From Aldehydirespirator sp965219165 (GTDB lineage Bacteria; Actinomycetota; Acidimicrobiia; Acidimicrobiales; Aldehydirespiratoraceae), in assembly GCA_965219165.1 (NCBI GenBank), contig CBDCMW010000002.1, positions 2,790,001-2,854,000 of the forward strand: DNA of 64,000 nucleotides, written 5' to 3'. The translations under genes and the position numbers were made by a program. Shown one piece after another: positions 44,983 through 52,518 of this stretch (the first letter of the stretch is position 1; every line of letters begins with the position of its first letter). The notes below the pieces were generated by a model. It was not told where the DNA came from. It was given only the letters and a program-made list of their open reading frames with translations, and made no database searches.

Positions 44983-45398
44983 CCGCGCACTTCGTCGGCC
45001 ACCGCCCGCAGCACACCGTTGAGGAAGCGGGGCGACTCGGCACTGCAGTACTGCGTGGCCAGGGCCACCGCCTCAGACAGCACGACCCCCGTCGGCACAT
45101 CGTCTCTATGCGCCAGCTCCCAGGCTGCGATCCGGGCCAGCGTCCGGTCAACCACTGCCAGCCGCTCGAGGCGCCATCCCACCAGGTGCCTGCGCAACAG
45201 GCCGTCCACGACGTCGCGGTCGGCGTCCACGCCTAGGGCCAACTCCACGGCGTAGTCCGACGGTGGCATGGCTCGGCGAGCCAGCACCTCGGAGGCCGAG
45301 CCGCCCGCGATCTCAGCCTCGTAGAGCATCGTGAGAGCGTCCTCGCGAGCCTCGCGACGGGCTCCGAAGCCAGGAACGGACGCCACCGAACGCGACAT
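44949..45398 (-). CDS. nusB: Transcription antitermination factor NusB
   Basis: Binds BoxA RNA with NusE for rRNA transcription. All-helical, 149 residues: ARREAREDALTMLYEAEIAGG, VDGLLRRHLVGWRLERLAVVDR, ELAHRDDVPTGVVLSEAVALA and SPRFLNGVLRAVADEVR. The tail EAERVDGTS and the stop are written in dispersed element copy C, so the original C-terminus was probably replaced. Follows efp. Confidence 0.93.
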   Translation of the reverse strand: MSRSVASVPGFGARREAREDALTMLYEAEIAGGSASEVLARRAMPPSDYAVELALGVDADRDVVDGLLRRHLVGWRLERLAVVDRTLARIAAWELAHRDDVPTGVVLSEAVALATQYCSAESPRFLNGVLRAVADEVRGQEAERVDGTS

Positions 45399-45410
45399 CT
45401 GTCTACGCGC

Positions 45411-45974
45411 TCAGGCCCGGGCGATGTAGGTGCCGGAACGGGTGTCGACCCTCACCCGCTCGCCCGGCGACACGAACAGCGGTACCTGCACGACCAGCCC
45501 CGTCTCCAACGTGGCCGACTTGGTGGCGCCCGACACCCGGTCGCCCTGGATGCCCGGCTCGGTCTCGGCAATGGCGAGCTCCACCGCCGCGGGCAGGTCG
45601 GTGCCGACGATCTCAGCGCCGTGCATCAGCAATATCGCCACCGATCCCTCCACCAGGAACCGGGCCGCGTCGCCCAGCACATGCGGGGGCACGGTGATCT
45701 GGTCGTAGGACTCGTTGTCCATGAAGACAAGGTTCTCGCCCTCGCGGTACAGCAGTTGCATCTCGCGCTTGTCGATGGTCGCCCGTTCGACCTTCTCGCC
45801 GGCCCGGAACGTGCGGTCGACCACCGCGCCCGTGCGGGCGTTCTTCAGCGTGGTGCGCACGAAGGCATGACCCTTGCCCGGTTTGACGTGCTGGAACTCC
45901 ACGACGCTGAACAGGTTCCCGCCGAGTTCGAGGGTCATGCCGTTCCTGAGGTCGTTGGTCGTGATGGTGGGCAA
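45411..45974 (-). CDS. efp: Elongation factor P
   Basis: Rescues ribosomes at polyproline. Three beta-barrel domains, 187 residues: TTNDLRNGMTLELGGNLFSVV, the loop HVKPGKGHAFV with the tip Lys, and the signature region VVQVPLFVSPGERVRVDTRSG. Between nusB and pepQ, as in other actinobacteria. Confidence 0.97.
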   Translation of the reverse strand: MPTITTNDLRNGMTLELGGNLFSVVEFQHVKPGKGHAFVRTTLKNARTGAVVDRTFRAGEKVERATIDKREMQLLYREGENLVFMDNESYDQITVPPHVLGDAARFLVEGSVAILLMHGAEIVGTDLPAAVELAIAETEPGIQGDRVSGATKSATLETGLVVQVPLFVSPGERVRVDTRSGTYIARA

Positions 45975-46027
45975 GATCGGCTCCTTGTCGGTCAGCGAAC
46001 TTCGGTGGGGACGCTCGTCGTGTCGTC

Positions 46028-47185
46028 CTACGACGGCAGCGACACCACAGGCGTCTTCGGGTACAGCGTCAGCGGACGGTACCCGTCGTCGGTGACGACC
46101 AGCAGATCCTCCACTCTGGCGCCCCCGACTCCGCGAAAGTACACGCCGGGCTCCACAGTCAGAACATTGCCGGGCTCCAGCACCGCAGTGGACCCTGAAG
46201 CCACCCGGGGCAGTTCGTGGACGTCAAGCCCGACGCCGTGCCCCGAGCCGTGGATGAAGGCGTCGCCCATGCCGGCGTCGGCGATGATCGAACGGCAGGC
46301 TCCGTCGATCTCGCCCGCCTCGACGCCGGGGCGCACCGCTTCGACCCCGGCCGACTGGCTGCGGCCCACCACCTGCAGCATGGCCGCGGCCCGCCCGCGG
46401 GGATCGCCCAGAACGAACGAGCGGGTCATGTCGCTGCGGTAGCCGTCCACCACCGCTCCGACGTCGACGATCACCAGATCACCGGCTTGCAACTGCCGGT
46501 CGGTCGGTCGTGCATGGGGAAGGGCGCTGTTGGGCCCCGAGGCCACGATCGTGTCGTAGGCGGGTCCCGACGCGCCGGCCGAGCGGATGGCGTCGTCGAG
46601 GGCCTGCTGGATCTGCGACTCGGTCACACCGGGCCGCAGCATCGGCTCCGCAACCGCCAGAGCCTCGTCCGCGATCCGGGCCGCGGCCTGCATGCGAGCC
46701 AGCTCGGCTCGGTCCTTGACGGCACGCAGCTTCTCGACGGTCTCTGTGAGCGGCACGGTCTCAGCATCCACGGCCTCGCTCCAGCGGAGCTGCTCGCCCC
46801 AGCGGACGCTGTCCTCCAAGCCGAGCCGGGCCGCACCGTCGAGCCGCCCCGCCACCGCCTGGGCGGCCCTGCGGGCCACTACGACCTCCACGTCGTCGGA
46901 GCAGCCGGCCTCTGCGAGCTGTGCGGGCGCCTGCTCGGCGTAGCGAGAGTCGGTGACGAGCAGCGTCTCGCCCGAGCCGAGCACCACGACGGTCCCGTTG
47001 GAGCCGGTGAACCCTGTGAGCCAGCGAACGTTGGCGGGCTCGACGATCACGGCTGCGTCGACGCCCGGGGTGGCCAGCCGATCCCGGAGCCGAGCGAGGC
47101 GATCGTCGACCCGCAGCGGCGGCAGGCTCCGCAAGGCGTCGGCTGCCGTGGGAGCCACGGTCGCAGGCGCCGCCGAGTCGTTCAT
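46028..47185 (-). CDS. pepQ: Xaa-Pro aminopeptidase/dipeptidase (M24)
   Basis: Proline-specific metallopeptidase, 385 residues from ATG 47185, which overlaps the aroB stop (ATGA). The N-terminal creatinase-like domain (NVRWLTGFTGSNGTVVVLG) is followed by the pita-bread domain. Its metal ligands are in VIVDVGAVVDGYRSDMTRS (two Asp), GSGHGVGLDVHE (His), LTVEPGVYF (Glu) and ARVEDLLVV (Glu). All ligands are present. Confidence 0.93.
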   Translation of the reverse strand: MNDSAAPATVAPTAADALRSLPPLRVDDRLARLRDRLATPGVDAAVIVEPANVRWLTGFTGSNGTVVVLGSGETLLVTDSRYAEQAPAQLAEAGCSDDVEVVVARRAAQAVAGRLDGAARLGLEDSVRWGEQLRWSEAVDAETVPLTETVEKLRAVKDRAELARMQAAARIADEALAVAEPMLRPGVTESQIQQALDDAIRSAGASGPAYDTIVASGPNSALPHARPTDRQLQAGDLVIVDVGAVVDGYRSDMTRSFVLGDPRGRAAAMLQVVGRSQSAGVEAVRPGVEAGEIDGACRSIIADAGMGDAFIHGSGHGVGLDVHELPRVASGSTAVLEPGNVLTVEPGVYFRGVGGARVEDLLVVTDDGYRPLTLYPKTPVVSLPS

Positions 47186-48204
47186 CGAATCGCCGCCAGC
47201 GCTTCGCGCAGCACCGTCTCGGGCACACCGGCGACCGGCTCCACACCCGAGTCCGAGTCGAGCACGAAGGTGACGCCGTCGATGGCCTTCTTGTCCCGGC
47301 TGAAGAGGGCCAGCAGCTCGTCGTCGTCGAGCACCGCTGGCAGCCGGTCCGGGAGGCCGTATCCAGCCACGACCCGGCGGTGGGCGGCCACGCGGGCCTC
47401 GTCGATGCGACCCAACCGCATGGCCACCTCGGCCGCGTACACGAGCCCGACCGCGACTGCTTCGCCGTGGCGCAGGTGGTGGCGCCCCGCCGTCTCGACC
47501 GCGTGGGCCAGCGTGTGGCCGTAGTTGAGGATGGCCCGGCGACCCCCTTCGCGCTCGTCGGCTGCCACCACCTCGGCCTTGATGCGCACCGCCGCGGCGA
47601 TCCGTGCGTCCATGTCGAGGGCGTCGAGATCGTGCCCGCTCAGGAAGTGGTACTTGGCCAGCTCGCCCTGGCCGCTTCGCAGCTCCCGCGGCGGCAGGGT
47701 GGCCAGCGTGTCCGTGTCGCACAGCACGGCACGCGGCTGCCAGAAGGCGCCGACGAGGTTCTTTCCCTCAGGCAGGTTGACTCCGGTCTTGCCCCCGATG
47801 GACGCGTCCACCTGGGCTAGCAACGTGGTCGGCACCGCGACCCAGCGGATGCCGCGGTGGTAGACGGCGGCGACGAAGCCCGCCAGGTCGGTGACAACTC
47901 CCCCGCCGACGGCCACGATCACATCGGATCGGGTGAAGCCCGCTTGCGACATCGCCCGGCAGAGCCGCTCGACCTCGGTCAGCGACTTGGCCTTCTCACC
48001 GTCGGCGACGGTGAACACCGACTGATCGAGGCCGCTGTCGACAGCCCAACCGACGTTGTGCTGGGTTATGACCGCAGCCCGGCGCGCCTCGCCGGGCATC
48101 ACCGAGCTGAGCCGGTCCCGCACTTCTGCGCCCACATGCACGTCGTAGGAGCGCTCGCCCAACTCGACGGTCACGACATGGACGCGCGAAGCGGACGATG
48201 GCAT
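47182..48204 (-). CDS. aroB: 3-Dehydroquinate synthase
   Basis: Second shikimate-pathway step. NAD-binding VAVGGGVVTDLAGFVAA, PTTLLAQVDASIGGKTGVN, then metal ligands in SGQGELAKYHFLSG (Glu), LNYGHTLAHAVE (His) and RHGEAVAVG (His). 340 residues. aroK and aroC, usually just upstream, are absent; a repeat array is there instead. Confidence 0.96.
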   Translation of the reverse strand: MPSSASRVHVVTVELGERSYDVHVGAEVRDRLSSVMPGEARRAAVITQHNVGWAVDSGLDQSVFTVADGEKAKSLTEVERLCRAMSQAGFTRSDVIVAVGGGVVTDLAGFVAAVYHRGIRWVAVPTTLLAQVDASIGGKTGVNLPEGKNLVGAFWQPRAVLCDTDTLATLPPRELRSGQGELAKYHFLSGHDLDALDMDARIAAAVRIKAEVVAADEREGGRRAILNYGHTLAHAVETAGRHHLRHGEAVAVGLVYAAEVAMRLGRIDEARVAAHRRVVAGYGLPDRLPAVLDDDELLALFSRDKKAIDGVTFVLDSDSGVEPVAGVPETVLREALAAIR

Positions 48205-48224
48205 CCCGAGAGCCTACCGACGGG

Positions 48225-48573
48225 CCGCTCGGCCTCTGGTTTCCCGCTCCTGCTCGCCGCGCTCACGAGCCGCTCGGCCTCTGGTTTCCCGCTCCTGCTC
48301 GCCGCGCTCACGAGCCGCTCGGCCTCTGGTTTCCCGCTCCTGCTCGCCGCGCTCACGAGCCGCTCGGCCTCTGGTTTCCCGCTCCTGCTCGCCGCGCTCA
48401 CGAGCCGCTCGGCCTCTGGTTTCCCGCTCCTGCTCGCTGCGCTCACGGGCCGCTCGGCCTCTGGTTTCCCGCTCCTGCTCGCCGCGCTCACGAGCCGCTC
48501 GGCCTCTGGTTTCCCGCTCCTGCTCGCTGCGCTCACGGGCCGCTCGGGCCACGGCCTCCGGCCTCTGGGGCTG
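48225..48573. repeat. 45-bp tandem array plus dispersed-element fragment D
   Basis: Seven copies of 45 bp starting at 48225, 48270, 48315, 48360, 48405, 48450 and 48495, each beginning CCGCTCGGCCTCTGGTTTCC. From 48540 the sequence continues as CCGCTCGGGCCACGGCC, the dispersed-element core in the orientation of copy C. The unit equals an edge-plus-core slice of that element. Copies 5 and 7 carry CGCTGCGCTCACGGGC in place of CGCCGCGCTCACGAGC. Open frames across it (RAARERSEQERETRG-like repeats) have no upstream gene signals. Nothing else lies in 48205-48573. Confidence 0.93.
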
Positions 48574-49296
48574 TCAGCCGGGCGGAGTGCCCGCGAAGAG
48601 CACCACGATCATCGTTCCCGCAGCCAGAGCAGGTCCGAACGGCACGGTCGTATCGAGCAGCCGAGTGCTGGGACGGGAATCGGAGCCTCGGCCAGGGTCG
48701 GGCAGAGGGTCGCGGCCCCGCCGGCGCAGCACGGCCACGACCAGGGCCATCCCCGCACCGATCACACAGCTCAGCAGCAGAGCTTGGGCCACCAGTGCGA
48801 CCACCTCGGCCCAGCCCCGGTGGAGCACGCCCGCGGTCCATCCGAGATGCAAGCCCAGCAGCGGACCGAGCTTCACATCCCCGAAGCCGAGTCCGCTGGG
48901 TCGCAACTCATGGGCAGCCCGCAACGCCGCGCCATAGCCGAGGGCCGCGGCCGACGCCGAAACGATGGCACCGCTAGCGCCGACGGCGGCGGACGCCACC
49001 ACCACGGCCACCAGGCTGAGCCCCAGCGCGGGAAACGTGATCGCGTCGGGCAGCCGGTAGGACCGCAGATCCACGGCCGACAGGGTGACTAGCGACACCG
49101 CAGCCACCAGCGGTGGGACCATCGCCCAACCCACGTCGAAGCGGGCCACGACCGCGGCCGACACCGCCGCTGTCGCCAACTCCGTCAACGGGAGGCGGCG
49201 ACGAGCAGTTCTGGGCGGAGCGAAGCGATCCACTATGACAGACCCCAGCCGCCCCACAGCCAGGCCGCCGGAAATGGCAGCCACCAGCGCGACCAT
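48574..49296 (-). CDS. Prepilin peptidase (A24 family)
   Basis: Membrane aspartic protease that cleaves type IV prepilin-like leaders. The two catalytic Asp are in VDLRSYRLPDAI and GFGDVKLGPLLGL. About six to seven hydrophobic segments, 240 residues; it lacks the N-terminal methylase zinc domain, so it is the short form. Start ATG 49296 (GTG 49302 possible). The conserved place between aroE and the aro cluster matches mycobacteria. No pilin genes are in view. Confidence 0.88.
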   Translation of the reverse strand: MVALVAAISGGLAVGRLGSVIVDRFAPPRTARRRLPLTELATAAVSAAVVARFDVGWAMVPPLVAAVSLVTLSAVDLRSYRLPDAITFPALGLSLVAVVVASAAVGASGAIVSASAAALGYGAALRAAHELRPSGLGFGDVKLGPLLGLHLGWTAGVLHRGWAEVVALVAQALLLSCVIGAGMALVVAVLRRRGRDPLPDPGRGSDSRPSTRLLDTTVPFGPALAAGTMIVVLFAGTPPG

Positions 49297-49310
49297 GTTC
49301 ACCCTGCGAA

Positions 49311-49460
49311 GACCGGAACCGGGCGCAAGGCCATGGCCGCGACCGTCACCGGCCCGCGACGACAGGAACCGGGAGCGCCTCCATGGCCGCGACCGTCACC
49401 GGCCCGCGACGACAGGAACCGGGAGTGCCTCCATGGCCGCGACCGTCACCGGCCCGCGAC
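49311..49460. repeat. 50-bp tandem array spanning the aroE stop
   Basis: CCATGGCCGCGACCGTCACC-type units at 49331-49380 and 49381-49430, a partial third at 49431-49460 and a degenerate partial before 49331. TCACCGGCCCGCGAC is the complement of the aroE end (codons V-A-G-R and stop); the third copy is the gene's own. It fills the aroE to prepilin-peptidase gap. Confidence 0.92.
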
Positions 49461-50285
49461 AGCGGCCCGGCGCATCGCATCGACCGGCGGCTCGATGCCA
49501 GTCCACAGCTCGAAGGCTGCCGCGGCCTGGTACGCCAGCATCGACAGGCCGTTGTGAGCCTCCATCCCCCGCTGCCGCAGGGCGGCCAGCCAGGCCGTCT
49601 CCAGCGGCTCGTACACCAGATCCACGGCAACTTGGCCGGGACACAGCAGGTCCGGGTCGCAGGGCATGGAAGAGTCCGCTCCCATGCCGACCGAGGTCGC
49701 GTTCACGACAATGTCAGCCGCGGCGATGTCGTCAATCGTCCCCACACGGCCCGATGCCGCCCGGCTGGCTGCATTCGCGATGGCCGCCGCGGCTTGCGCT
49801 TTGGCTGGCGTGCGGTTGATCACAGCCACATCGACCGCGCCCGCCGCAGCCAGTCCCCAGGCCACCGCACGGGCGGCCCCGCCCCCGCCGAGCAACACCA
49901 CCCGCAAACCCTCCGGCGAGACATCCGCATCGGCCTTCAGTCCGGACACGAAGCCGGCGGCGTCAGTGTTGACGGCGCGCAGCCGACCGTCCCCAATGGG
50001 AACGATGCAGTTCGCCGCGCCCAGGACCTCCACTTCGTCGTCGCGCACGTCGGCGGCCTCGGCCACCTCGGCCTTGAGGGGCATGGTGACCGACAGCCCG
50101 GCCAGTCGCAGCACCCGCATCGTGTCCAGCGCGGCGGCACCGTCCCCCGCAGGCACCTCGAACGCGGTGAACACCCAGTCGATGCCAGCCGCCGCGAACG
50201 CGGCATTGTGGATGGCGGGCGAGCGCGAGTGACGCACCGGATCACCGATCACCGCCGCCACCCGTGGGCTCGGCCGCCCCGGCAT
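49446..50285 (-). CDS. aroE: Shikimate dehydrogenase
   Basis: NADPH-dependent reduction of 3-dehydroshikimate. VAAVIGDPVRHSRSPAIHNAAF, the catalytic Lys in SVTMPLKAE, GAANCIV, NTDAAGF, NADP motif VLLGGGGAARAVAWGL and NATSVGM are all present. 279 residues from ATG 50285, which shares one base with the mltG stop (TGATG). Confidence 0.95.
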   Translation of the reverse strand: MPGRPSPRVAAVIGDPVRHSRSPAIHNAAFAAAGIDWVFTAFEVPAGDGAAALDTMRVLRLAGLSVTMPLKAEVAEAADVRDDEVEVLGAANCIVPIGDGRLRAVNTDAAGFVSGLKADADVSPEGLRVVLLGGGGAARAVAWGLAAAGAVDVAVINRTPAKAQAAAAIANAASRAASGRVGTIDDIAAADIVVNATSVGMGADSSMPCDPDLLCPGQVAVDLVYEPLETAWLAALRQRGMEAHNGLSMLAYQAAAAFELWTGIEPPVDAMRRAAVAGR

Positions 50286-52102
50286 CAGCAGTATCCCAGC
50301 TCTCGACAGACGGCGACGTGGCTCTCGTGCTCCTCCAGCGTGCGGTGGAAGTGGTGGGCGCCCCGCACTCCTCCCTCGTCGGTGCGGACGTAGAACAACC
50401 AGTCGCCGTCGGTGGGTTGCAGCGCGGCCTGCAGCGACGCCTCGCCCGGGGCCGATATCGGCGTGGGCGGCAGGCCGGTGACCACCCGAGTGTTCCAAGG
50501 CGACTCCCGCCGAATATCAGCGGAGGTGAGATCGGCGCACGACTTGACCGCGGCGTAGCAGGCAGTGGCGTCGATGTCGAGGCGCATACCCCCGGCCAGC
50601 CGGTTGTAGATCACCCGGGCGATCTTGGCCCGGTCCTGCTGCACCAAGGCCTCCTCCTCGATGAGACTGGCCACGATGACCACCTCATAGGGCTGCAGAC
50701 CCAACTCGACGATGTCGGGGTGGACACCAGGATCCTGCAAGAGGCGCGCGAGACGGCGATCGAACTCGTCGGAGAGGCGCAGCAGGAAGCCGTGCTCGTC
50801 GGCGAGGTCGTCGGCATTGATGTCGTAGGTGGCCGGGAAGAGCATGCCCTCGAGACTCCTGACCGCGGCGTCGTCGGGCAGGTACGACGCTTCACGCACC
50901 AAAGAGACGTAGGCCGCTTCCAGGTCGTCCCGCTCGAAGGCGGGATTCTCCTCTATCAGGCGGGGAGCCATCTCACTCCAGCGCAGTCCCTCGGGGATGC
51001 TCACCAGCTCGAAGACCTCGGGCCACGGCCCGGCCTCGAACACCGTGCTCACCGACTCGAAGTCCATGTTCTCATAGAGGATGTAGTCGCCGGCATCGAC
51101 GGCGACCACCGAGTCACACCCCAGGAACCCCGCGACGGTCAGCTCGCCGTCACAGCGCAGCCAGTAGCGGAAGACGGTGGCATTGGAGATGACTCCCGCG
51201 CTCTGGAGCTCACCGGCGATCTCGTTGACGGACGCTCCTTGCGGGATCGTCAGTTCGACAGCGTCGCCCGGCAGCCCCTCCGGCGTGATCTGATCGTCCA
51301 CCCAGCCGTAGATGCGGCCTCGGCCCCACCCGACGGCCAGGACGACCACAACGGCCAGCAACACCACACGGGCGAACCCGCCCCAGAAGGGGCGATAGCG
51401 AACCCAGTTTCGGTCGTCGGCGTCGTAGACGGGATCGACGAGGGGGTCGTCGCCGAGCTCCTCCTCCACCACGACCATTGCGCCGTGGTCGACCGTCGAC
51501 CAGCCGCCCCGGACCGCAGTGGAACGCTGCTCGTCGCGGCGGGAGGCTTTGCGGGCCGCCCGCTGGGAGGCGCGCTCGGCCCGGTACGCGGCGGTCCGCC
51601 GAGCGCGGCGATCAGGACGTGGCGCAGGAAGACCCGCGCCGCCGGGAGCACGCCGGGGCTTGGGCGACTTCGCGCCGCCGGGAGCACGCCGGGGCTTGGG
51701 CGACTTCGCGCCGCCGGGAGCACGCCGGGGCTTGGGCGACTTCGCGCCGCCGGGAGCACGCCGGGGCTTGGGCGACTTCGCGCCGCCGGGAGCACGCCGG
51801 GGCTTGGGCGACTTCGCGCCGCCGGGAGCACGCCGGGGCTTGGGCGACTTCGCGCCGCCGGGAGCACGCCGGGGCTTGGGCGACTTCGCGCCGCCGGGAG
51901 CACGCCGGGGCTTGGGCGACTTCGCGCCGCCGGGAGCACGCCGGGACGGCGAGACTGGCCCGCGAGGACCTGCAACACCCCCAGGTCGCGCCTCCGGCGT
52001 ACGAGCAGCAGTGGCCTTCGGGCCGGCATCGTCATCGGGGCGTCCCGTGATGAAGTTCGACAGCCTCGACGGGCGTCCGCGGCCCGCGCCGCGGTCAGCC
52101 AC
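50285..52102 (-). CDS. mltG: Endolytic murein transglycosylase MltG with a 12-residue repeat domain
   Basis: Cuts nascent glycan strands at the membrane. 605 residues from a GTG, much longer than usual. Residues 54-149 are eight perfect copies of RRAPGGAKSPKP plus one degenerate, a cationic cytoplasmic domain. A TM helix is at about 242-260 (FARVVLLAVVVVLAVGWG), then a LysM-like region and the YceG catalytic domain. The catalytic Glu lies in VIVASLIEEEAL, followed by DRAKIARVIYNRL and SPWNTRVVTGLPPTPIS. Overlaps ruvX by 8 bases. Confidence 0.94.
   Translation of the reverse strand: MADRGAGRGRPSRLSNFITGRPDDDAGPKATAARTPEARPGGVAGPRGPVSPSRRAPGGAKSPKPRRAPGGAKSPKPRRAPGGAKSPKPRRAPGGAKSPKPRRAPGGAKSPKPRRAPGGAKSPKPRRAPGGAKSPKPRRAPGGAKSPKPRRAPGGAGLPAPRPDRRARRTAAYRAERASQRAARKASRRDEQRSTAVRGGWSTVDHGAMVVVEEELGDDPLVDPVYDADDRNWVRYRPFWGGFARVVLLAVVVVLAVGWGRGRIYGWVDDQITPEGLPGDAVELTIPQGASVNEIAGELQSAGVISNATVFRYWLRCDGELTVAGFLGCDSVVAVDAGDYILYENMDFESVSTVFEAGPWPEVFELVSIPEGLRWSEMAPRLIEENPAFERDDLEAAYVSLVREASYLPDDAAVRSLEGMLFPATYDINADDLADEHGFLLRLSDEFDRRLARLLQDPGVHPDIVELGLQPYEVVIVASLIEEEALVQQDRAKIARVIYNRLAGGMRLDIDATACYAAVKSCADLTSADIRRESPWNTRVVTGLPPTPISAPGEASLQAALQPTDGDWLFYVRTDEGGVRGAHHFHRTLEEHESHVAVCRELGYC
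51636..51945. repeat. mltG: 36-bp in-frame tandem repeat inside mltG
   Basis: Eight 36-bp copies start at 51636 and every 36 bases to 51888; a ninth, partial, starts at 51924. Each begins GCGCCGCCGGGAGCACGCCG. The copies are almost identical at the DNA level, including third codon positions, so the expansion is recent. Confidence 0.96.
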
Positions 52103-52517
52103 GGGGCATACCAGCGTCGAGCCAGGACTGGAGCACTACCGCGGCCGCCACCTGGTCGACAACGCCGCGCCTCTGTGGCCCCTTCATCTGCTGCTCCATG
52201 AGGCTCCGCTCCGCTATGACAGTAGTCAGACGCTCATCGTAGGAAACGACAGGCACGCTCAGGAACCGCCCGAGACGGTCGATCTCGGCCCTGGCAGACC
52301 GAGCCGCCGGGCCCTCGGAGCCATCGAGCGAGATCGGCAGCCCGACCACCACTATCTCAGCCTGCCACTCGCGCACCTGATCGGCGATGGCCTGCAGATC
52401 GCGTTCGGGGTCGCCAGTGCGGACGAGCGTCTCGACCGGCGTGGCCACCGTGCCGGCCGAGTCGCAAACCGCCACGCCGACCCGGCGCTCTCCCAAATCG
52501 AGCCCCAGGGCTCGCAC
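52095..52517 (-). CDS. ruvX: YqgF/RuvX family nuclease
   Basis: RNase H-fold protein implicated in pre-16S rRNA processing and Holliday-junction resolution. LGLDLGERRVGVAVCD, VVVGLPISLDGSEGPAA, YDERLTTVIAE and VDQVAAAVVLQSWLD supply the acidic residues. 140 residues. One base separates it from alaS. Confidence 0.93.
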   Translation of the reverse strand: MRALGLDLGERRVGVAVCDSAGTVATPVETLVRTGDPERDLQAIADQVREWQAEIVVVGLPISLDGSEGPAARSARAEIDRLGRFLSVPVVSYDERLTTVIAERSLMEQQMKGPQRRGVVDQVAAAVVLQSWLDAGMPRG

Positions 52518-52518
52518 C

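Noticed and set aside
48214..48552. Possible repetitive basic protein (RAARERSEQERETRG repeats) on the minus strand
   Set aside because: The 45-bp unit keeps several frames open on both strands, and the same peptide appears wherever the dispersed element occurs, so it is DNA repeat and not gene.
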